A DNA stretch of 64,000 nt from JACVRW01 sp963734025 (GTDB lineage Bacteria; Actinomycetota; Thermoleophilia; Solirubrobacterales; Thermoleophilaceae), in NCBI GenBank assembly GCA_963734025.1, contig CAVTFR010000005.1, forward strand, positions 326,818 through 390,817, given 5' to 3'. Below are positions 58,940 through 64,000 of the stretch, piece after piece (position 1 is the first letter of the stretch; each line of letters starts with the position of its first letter). The notes under the pieces are model-generated. The model did not search any database. It was not told the origin of the DNA and saw only the letters and a program-made list of their open reading frames with translations. The position numbers and the translations under genes are program-made.

Positions 58940-60183
58940 GCGACACGCCGCGGATCGCGCTCATAGCGACCCTCGACACGAAGGGCGAGGAGATCGCATA
59001 CGTGCGCGAGCGCGTGCGCGCCCTCGGCGGGGAGGCGGTCGTGATCGACTCCGGCATCCTCGGCGAGCCGTCCGGCTGCGTGCCGGACGTGTCGCGCGCG
59101 GAGGTTGCGGAGGCAGCAGGACACGGACTGGAGGAGGTGCGTGGCGCGGGCTCGCGCGGCGCGGCGGTGGAGCTGATGCAGGCGGGAGTGCGAGCCGTGG
59201 TCGACCGTCTCTGGGGGGAGCGGGCGATCGACGGCGTGCTCTGCCTCGGCGGTGCCGAGGGGGCCCTCCTCGGCGCCGCCGCCGTCGCCGGCCTCCCTGT
59301 GGGAGTGCCGAAGCTGATCGTGTCGCCGAGCGCGTCGGGGCGGCGCCCGTTCGGGCCCTTCATGGGCGAGGCCGACACGCTCGCAATGCACTCGGTCACC
59401 GACATCCTCGGCCTCAACCCGATCTCCCGCTCGGTGTTCGACAACGCCGCGGCGGCTGTGGTCGGCATGGCGCGCGACGCGGGCAGGCCGGTCGAGGAGC
59501 TCGGCGAGCGCTGCGTCGGGATCACGATGCTCGGCCACACGACGCCGGCCGTGATGCGGATGCTGCCGCGGCTCGAGAAGGCCGGGCACCTGCCGGTGGT
59601 GTTCCACGCCAACGGCGTGGGCGGGCCGGCCATGGAGCGGCTGATCGCCGCGGGCGCGATCTCGGGCGTCATCGACTTCACGCTCTCCGAGCTCGCCAAC
59701 TCGATGCACCCGACGGGCATCCACGCGACCGGGCCCGCACGGCTCACGGTCGCGGGCGAGCACGGGCTGCCTCAGGTGGTGGTGCCGGGCTGCGTCGACT
59801 TCTTCAATCAGGGCGCGCTGTCCGAGCTGCCCGAGCGCTACCGCGAGCGCAAGCGCTACTTCCACAACCCGGTCGCGACGCTCGTCCGGCTGACGGCCCT
59901 CGAGGAGGCGGACCTCGGCCGCGTCGTGGCCGAGCGCCTGGCGGCCGCGCGCGGCCCCGTGCTCGTGCTGTGCCCCAACCGCGGCTTCTCGCTCGCCGAC
60001 GTCGAGGGCGGCGACCTCTGGGACCCGGGCGCCGACCGCGCCTTCATCGACTCGCTGCGCTCCGCGCTGCCGGCCTCCATCCCGTTCGAGGAGGTCGACG
60101 CCCACGTCGACGATCCCGACTTCGCCGACCTCACAGTCACCCGCTACCTGTCGCTCGTCAAGGAGACCGCCGATGCCGCCTGA
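58936..60183 (+). CDS. UPF0261/Tm-1-like ATP-binding protein (intact copy)
   Basis: A 415-residue protein. It opens DTPRIALIATLDTKGEEIAY, has LCLGGAEGALLGAAAVAGLP and VGVPKLIVSPSASGRRPFGP, and continues CVGITMLGHTTPAVMRMLPR and VVFHANGVGGPAMERLIAAG to a full-length end. It parallels the split copy at 49004-50220 but has no adjacent TIM-barrel partner. Enzymatic role unknown; its place between two sugar isomerases suggests action on a phosphorylated or activated acid. TTG start overlaps the preceding stop by four bases. Confidence 0.85.
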   Translation: MSDTPRIALIATLDTKGEEIAYVRERVRALGGEAVVIDSGILGEPSGCVPDVSRAEVAEAAGHGLEEVRGAGSRGAAVELMQAGVRAVVDRLWGERAIDGVLCLGGAEGALLGAAAVAGLPVGVPKLIVSPSASGRRPFGPFMGEADTLAMHSVTDILGLNPISRSVFDNAAAAVVGMARDAGRPVEELGERCVGITMLGHTTPAVMRMLPRLEKAGHLPVVFHANGVGGPAMERLIAAGAISGVIDFTLSELANSMHPTGIHATGPARLTVAGEHGLPQVVVPGCVDFFNQGALSELPERYRERKRYFHNPVATLVRLTALEEADLGRVVAERLAAARGPVLVLCPNRGFSLADVEGGDLWDPGADRAFIDSLRSALPASIPFEEVDAHVDDPDFADLTVTRYLSLVKETADAA

Positions 60184-61051
60184 GAACGGCCAGTCAGGCC
60201 GCCCCGTTTCCAACTGCCTGCTCGACCTCGCCCCGCCCGACATCGCGTGGTTCCAGGAGCGCTCCGACATCGTGCTCATCCCGATCGGCTCCTGCGAGCA
60301 GCACGGAGCGCACCTGCCGCTCGGCACAGACACCATCACCGCGCTCGAGGTGTCGCGGCGGGCGGCCGAGAAGGCCGAGGTGCCGTACGCGCCGCCGTTC
60401 TGGGCGGGCTACTCACCCCAGCACATGCGCGAGCCGGAGACGGGCGTCGGGACGATCACGCTGCGCGCCTCGACGCTGAACGAGGCGCTCTACGACATCT
60501 GCCGCTCGCTCATCCATCACGGCTGGAACAAGCTGATCTTCGTCAACGGGCACGGCTCGAACACGAAGGTGATCGACCCCCTGCTGCGGCGCGTGAAGTA
60601 CGAGACGGGCGCGATCGTGGGCCTCTACAAGCCCTACGCCGAGCGCTACATCGGCATGCTCGAGGGGCTGCTCGAGAACCCGCCCGACGAGACGCCGGGC
60701 TGGCATGCGTCCGAGCTCGAGACCTCGCAGGTGCTCGCCCACAACGCCGAGCTCGTCCACATGGAGCGGGCGGCGGAGGACCGCGCGCAGGTGCCGAAGT
60801 GGCTGCCGCAGTCGTTCATCAAGCAGGACGGCGCGCCCGACGTGGCGTTCCAGGGCTACCAGTACTTCGTGTTCCCCATGGACCACAACGAGTTCTCGCG
60901 CACGGGCGTGATCGGCAACCCGATGACCGCAACGGCCGAGAAGGGAGAGGAGGCGCTCGAGCGCTTCGCCGACCACCTCGTCGCGGCCATCGACGAGTTC
61001 CGCCCGCTCCCCACGGACATCAGGCGACGCGAGTTCGAGGACCGCGTTTGA
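60173..61051 (+). CDS. Creatininase-family hydrolase
   Basis: A 292-residue metal-dependent hydrolase. The metal-binding motif is IGSCEQHGAHLPLGTDTIT (Glu42, His44, Asp53), followed by FVNGHGSNTKVI and the Glu of GWHASELETSQVLAH. Family members open creatinine rings, process peptides (MftE) or cleave formamides; there is no mycofactocin context here. It may open a lactam or lactone intermediate. It overlaps the UPF0261 gene by 11 bases and the DeoR gene by four. Confidence 0.84.
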   Translation: MPPENGQSGRPVSNCLLDLAPPDIAWFQERSDIVLIPIGSCEQHGAHLPLGTDTITALEVSRRAAEKAEVPYAPPFWAGYSPQHMREPETGVGTITLRASTLNEALYDICRSLIHHGWNKLIFVNGHGSNTKVIDPLLRRVKYETGAIVGLYKPYAERYIGMLEGLLENPPDETPGWHASELETSQVLAHNAELVHMERAAEDRAQVPKWLPQSFIKQDGAPDVAFQGYQYFVFPMDHNEFSRTGVIGNPMTATAEKGEEALERFADHLVAAIDEFRPLPTDIRRREFEDRV

Positions 61052-61854
61052 CCCCTTCGGTGCCACCCGCGCTACGGCGCTCGCAGATGCTCGAGCGGAT
61101 CCGCCGGGAGGGCGGGGCGACCGTGACCGAGCTGGCGCGCGACCACGGCGTCTCGGCGGTCACGATCCATCGCGATCTGGCCGAGCTCGCCTCCGACGGG
61201 CTCGTCGAGCGCGTCCACGGTGGCGCCCGGGCGATAGACGGCAACGGCGCCGCGCGCATCGAGACCGACTGGGACAAGCGCCTGCGCCAGAGCTGGGGGG
61301 CCAAGGAGGCGATGGCGGAGCGGGCGGCGAGCCTCGTGCCCGACAACGCGACCGTCTTCGTGGACGCGTCCTCGACCTGCCTCGCGGTCGCGCTGGCGCT
61401 CGCCGAAAGCGGCCTCGGCCCGCTCACGCTCGTCACCAACTCGCCGGCGATCGCCTTCGAGTTGTCGGCGGATCAGATCCACGTGGTCATGGTCCCGGGC
61501 GAGGTCGACCAGCACATGCGCCTGATCGCCGGGCGCTGGGCGATCGAGTTCCTGGCCGATCTCAACATCGACATCGCGTTCCTGTCGGCTGCGGGCATCA
61601 CGCTCGAGCAGGGGCTCACCACCTCGCGGCGACCGCTGGCCGACGTCGTCAACGCGGCGCGCGCGGCCGCGGTCCGGAGCGTGGCGCTGATGGACTCGTC
61701 CAAGTTCGGGCGCAGCTCGCTGCTGACCATCTGCCGGCCCGAGGAGCTCGACATGCTGATCGTCGACGCGGGCGTGCCGGCCGAGGTGCTGGCGAGCTAC
61801 CGCCGCGCCGGTGCCTCCGTCGAGGTCGCCGCCGAACCCGTCCCCACCACCTGA
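61048..61854 (+). CDS. DeoR-family transcriptional regulator
   Basis: A 268-residue regulator from a TTG coupled to the preceding stop. The N-terminal winged helix (TVTELARDHGVSAVTIHRDL) is followed by a phosphosugar-binding DeoRC domain (VFVDASSTCLAVALALAESG; IAFLSAAGITLEQGLTTSRR). It most likely senses a sugar phosphate of the pathway and controls the locus, perhaps through the inverted repeat in the divergent promoter at 56433-56472. Confidence 0.88.
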   Translation: MTPSVPPALRRSQMLERIRREGGATVTELARDHGVSAVTIHRDLAELASDGLVERVHGGARAIDGNGAARIETDWDKRLRQSWGAKEAMAERAASLVPDNATVFVDASSTCLAVALALAESGLGPLTLVTNSPAIAFELSADQIHVVMVPGEVDQHMRLIAGRWAIEFLADLNIDIAFLSAAGITLEQGLTTSRRPLADVVNAARAAAVRSVALMDSSKFGRSSLLTICRPEELDMLIVDAGVPAEVLASYRRAGASVEVAAEPVPTT

Positions 61855-61868
61855 GGAGAGGAGATCCA

Positions 61869-62867
61869 ATGGCAAGACCAGTCACGCTGTTCACCGGCCA
61901 GTGGGCGGACCTGCCGCTCGAAGAGCTCGCCGCCAAGTGCGGCGAGTGGAACTTCGACGGCCTCGAGCTCGCCTGCTGGGGAGACCATTTCGAGGTCGAC
62001 GAGGCGCTTCGGGACGACGGCTACACCCGCTCGAAGCGCGAGCTGCTCGAACGCAACGGGCTCGACTGCTGGGCGATCGGAGCGCACCTCGTCGGGCAGG
62101 CCGTCTGCGACCCGATCGACTCACGCCACCAGGGCGTCTTGCCCGAGGACGTCTGGGGCGACGGCGACCCGGAGGGCGTCAGGCAGCGGGCCGCGGAGAA
62201 GATGAAGGACACCGCGCGCGCAGCTGCACGGCTCGGCGTCAGCGTCGTGACCGGCTTCACCGGCTCGCCCGTCTGGCACATGCTCTACTCGTTCCCACCC
62301 AACGACTGGGACGTGGTTGAGCGCGGCTACGAGGACTTCGCCGAGCGCTGGAACCCGATCATCGACGTCTTCGACCAGGAGGGCGTGCGCTTCGCGCTCG
62401 AGGTCCACCCGACCGAGATCGCCTACGACTTCCCCACCACCCGGAAGACGCTCGACGCGATCGGGCACCGTGAGGGCTTCGGCATCAACTTCGACCCCTC
62501 GCACTTCGCGCACCAGTTCCTCGACTCGGCCGAGTTCGTCGAGGAGTTCGCCGACCGCGTCTACCACGTGCACGTCAAGGACTCGAAGAAGCGGCTGAAC
62601 GGCCGCCGATCGATCCTGGGCTCGCACATCGACTTCGGCGAGCCCGAGCGCGGCTGGACCTTCGTCTCACCCGGCCACGGCGACGTCGACTTCGAGGACC
62701 TCTTCCGGCAGCTCAACCGGATCGGCTACGACGGCCCGCTGTCGATCGAGTGGGAGGACTCCGGCATGGACCGCGACTGGGGCGCGCCCGACGCGCTCGC
62801 GTTCGTGCGCCGCACCGACTTCGCGCCCTCCTCGGTGGCCTTCGACGCCGCGTTCGCGAGGGAGTAG
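61869..62867 (+). CDS. Second sugar phosphate isomerase/epimerase
   Basis: A 332-residue xylose-isomerase-like TIM barrel. It has TLFTGQWADLPLEELAAKCG, FALEVHPTEIAYDFPTTRKT, FGINFDPSHFAHQFLDSAEF, VYHVHVKDSKKRLNGRRSIL and LSIEWEDSGMDRDWG, with Glu, Asp/His, His and Glu as metal ligands. Strong ribosome-binding site GAGGAGAGGAG. It is closer to IolE/IolH-type enzymes than the first copy. It pairs with the Gfo/Idh dehydrogenase encoded next, a common combination in inositol-like and sugar oxidation pathways. Confidence 0.86.
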   Translation: MARPVTLFTGQWADLPLEELAAKCGEWNFDGLELACWGDHFEVDEALRDDGYTRSKRELLERNGLDCWAIGAHLVGQAVCDPIDSRHQGVLPEDVWGDGDPEGVRQRAAEKMKDTARAAARLGVSVVTGFTGSPVWHMLYSFPPNDWDVVERGYEDFAERWNPIIDVFDQEGVRFALEVHPTEIAYDFPTTRKTLDAIGHREGFGINFDPSHFAHQFLDSAEFVEEFADRVYHVHVKDSKKRLNGRRSILGSHIDFGEPERGWTFVSPGHGDVDFEDLFRQLNRIGYDGPLSIEWEDSGMDRDWGAPDALAFVRRTDFAPSSVAFDAAFARE

Positions 62868-62870
62868 GAC

Positions 62871-64000
62871 ATGGCCGAGGAGAAGGTCGGCTTCGTCACG
62901 ATGGGCGCCGCCGGCGGCGGCGCCGACGTCGGCACGATCGGCGTCGGGATGCTCGGCTACGCGTTCATGGGCAAGGCCCACTCGAACGCGTACAAGACGC
63001 TCTCCTACATGACCTGGCCGCCGCCGCTGATGCCTGAGCTCGTGTCGATCGCGGGCCGCGACGAGGAGGCCGTGAGCGAGGCCGCCGCTCGCTACGGGTT
63101 CGAGGGCTACGTGACCGACTGGCACGAGCTGGTCCGCGACGAGCGCATCGGCCTGTTCGACAACTCGGGGCCCAACAACCTGCACACGGAGCCGTCGATC
63201 GCGGCCGCCGAGGCGGGCAAGCACGTGATCTGCGAGAAGCCGCTCGGGCGGGACGCAGCGGAGTCGTACGACGCCTGGCAGCGCGTGGAGGCCGCGGGCG
63301 TCAAGCACATGTGCGCGTTCAACTACCGCTTCGTGCCGGCCGTGCGGCTGGCACGCCAGATCATCGAGTCGGGCGACCTCGGCGAGATCACCCACTTCCG
63401 CGGCTCGTATCTGCAGGAGTGGGGGGCGATCGACGACGAGGTCTGGCGCTTCGACAAGGCGCTCGCCGGCTCGGGAGCGCTCGGCGACCTCGGCGCGCAC
63501 GTGATCGACCTGGCGCGCTACCTCGTCGGCGAGATCGAGTCGGTGGCGGGCACCACCGCCACCTTCAAGCCCGGGCGCGAGGTCGACGACGCGGTCGAGT
63601 CGGTCGTCAGCTTCGCGAACGGCGCGGTTGGCACGATCGAGGCCACGCGCTTCGCCACCGGGCGCAAGAACGCCTTCACCTGGGAGATCAACGGCTCGAA
63701 GGGATCGATCGCCTTCGACCTCGAGCGGCTGAACGAGCTGCAGGTGCACGTCGACGGGTCGACCCCGGCAGAGTCGGCGCAGGGCTTCCGCAACGTGCTC
63801 GTGTGCGAGGCCGACCACCCCTTCTGGGAGTGGTGGTGGCCGCACGGCCACATCATCGGCTGGGAGCACACCTTCGTCCACGAGCTGCACCACCTGCTCA
63901 CCGCGATCCGCGACGACTCCGACGTGGCGCCCCACGGTGCGACGTTCGAGGACGGCTACCGATGCGCCGAGGTATGCGACGCGATGCTGCGCTCGGCGGA
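62871..64000 (+). CDS. Gfo/Idh/MocA-family dehydrogenase, 3' end outside window
   Basis: At least 376 residues. The cofactor loop is IGVGMLGYAFMGKAHSNAYK and the catalytic Lys is in HVICEKPLGRDAAESY. The C-terminal domain carries FRGSYLQEWGAID, GSGALGDLGAHVIDLARYLV. It oxidises or reduces a sugar or polyol with NAD(P). It begins with a nonconserved leader of about 20 residues (MAEEKVGFVTMGAAGGGADV). It runs off the right edge, so the operon continues beyond. Confidence 0.88.
   Translation, partial: MAEEKVGFVTMGAAGGGADVGTIGVGMLGYAFMGKAHSNAYKTLSYMTWPPPLMPELVSIAGRDEEAVSEAAARYGFEGYVTDWHELVRDERIGLFDNSGPNNLHTEPSIAAAEAGKHVICEKPLGRDAAESYDAWQRVEAAGVKHMCAFNYRFVPAVRLARQIIESGDLGEITHFRGSYLQEWGAIDDEVWRFDKALAGSGALGDLGAHVIDLARYLVGEIESVAGTTATFKPGREVDDAVESVVSFANGAVGTIEATRFATGRKNAFTWEINGSKGSIAFDLERLNELQVHVDGSTPAESAQGFRNVLVCEADHPFWEWWWPHGHIIGWEHTFVHELHHLLTAIRDDSDVAPHGATFEDGYRCAEVCDAMLRSA

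Noticed and set aside
1..64000. CRISPR array, rRNA operon or insertion sequence
   Set aside because: I saw no regularly spaced repeats, no rRNA-like conserved stretches and no transposase or integrase gene.

Overview
The window is about 70% G+C with G/C at nearly every third codon position, many GTG and TTG starts, and tightly packed genes that often overlap by 1-4 bases (ATGA, GTGA, TTGA). Gene content includes an F420-type PPOX-fold protein and luciferase-like monooxygenase, 2-oxoacid:ferredoxin oxidoreductase, ECF sigma with a SnoaL tail, SpoIIE/STAS partner-switch proteins and lipoproteins with Asp/Gly linkers. This points to an actinobacterium, most likely of the class Thermoleophilia (inference from style; there is no rRNA gene to confirm it). 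There is no phage, transposase or CRISPR array.

Region 1 (1-9000): small redox and sulfur enzymes, then an intact OpuC/Osm-type compatible-solute importer. Region 2 (9000-20500): a TetR regulator diverging from a membrane protein over a 32-bp palindrome; methionine-salvage mtnA/mtnB; GNAT; korAB diverging from a three-gene proton-translocating transhydrogenase; galactokinase coupled to a broken glycerophosphodiesterase. Region 3 (20500-36100): an AbiEi/DUF559-type orphan gene enclosed by matching palindromic repeats; an HxlR regulator with operator beside an operon of a His-less HtrA homologue, an intact HtrA and a truncated haemoglobin; a ferredoxin; aldehyde dehydrogenase; an SDR/flavin monooxygenase pair; a large membrane SpoIIE phosphatase with its STAS partner. 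Region 4 (36100-43250): M23 peptidase, ECF sigma with MFS pump, PH-domain protein, DmpA-type peptidase, LysR.

Region 5 (43252-48225) looks inserted. It is bounded by 42-bp direct repeats that copy the 3' end of the neighbouring TIM-barrel gene and holds a tRNA-like hairpin set, a GIY-YIG nuclease, a decayed hydrolase and an RHH-DUF4097-DrrAB-like ABC unit with its own operator.

Region 6 (48183-64000) is a carbohydrate- or acid-utilisation locus in two divergent arms. The left arm holds a LIV-type ABC importer (livH, livM, binding protein, livG, livF), a cupin and a split homologue of the plant antiviral protein Tm-1 (UPF0261 domain plus TIM-barrel domain as separate, overlapping genes). The right arm holds an FAD-linked oxidase, two xylose-isomerase-fold enzymes, a second UPF0261 protein, a creatininase-family hydrolase, a DeoR regulator and a Gfo/Idh dehydrogenase. 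The substrate cannot be read from the sequence; this is the best candidate for an undescribed pathway.

About a dozen genes carry a single +1 or -1 indel, mostly in short C/G runs, while their neighbours are intact. I treat most of these as probable consensus errors and list such genes by their restored extents; genuine remnants (a livF duplicate, truncated 3' ends) are listed as pseudogenes.
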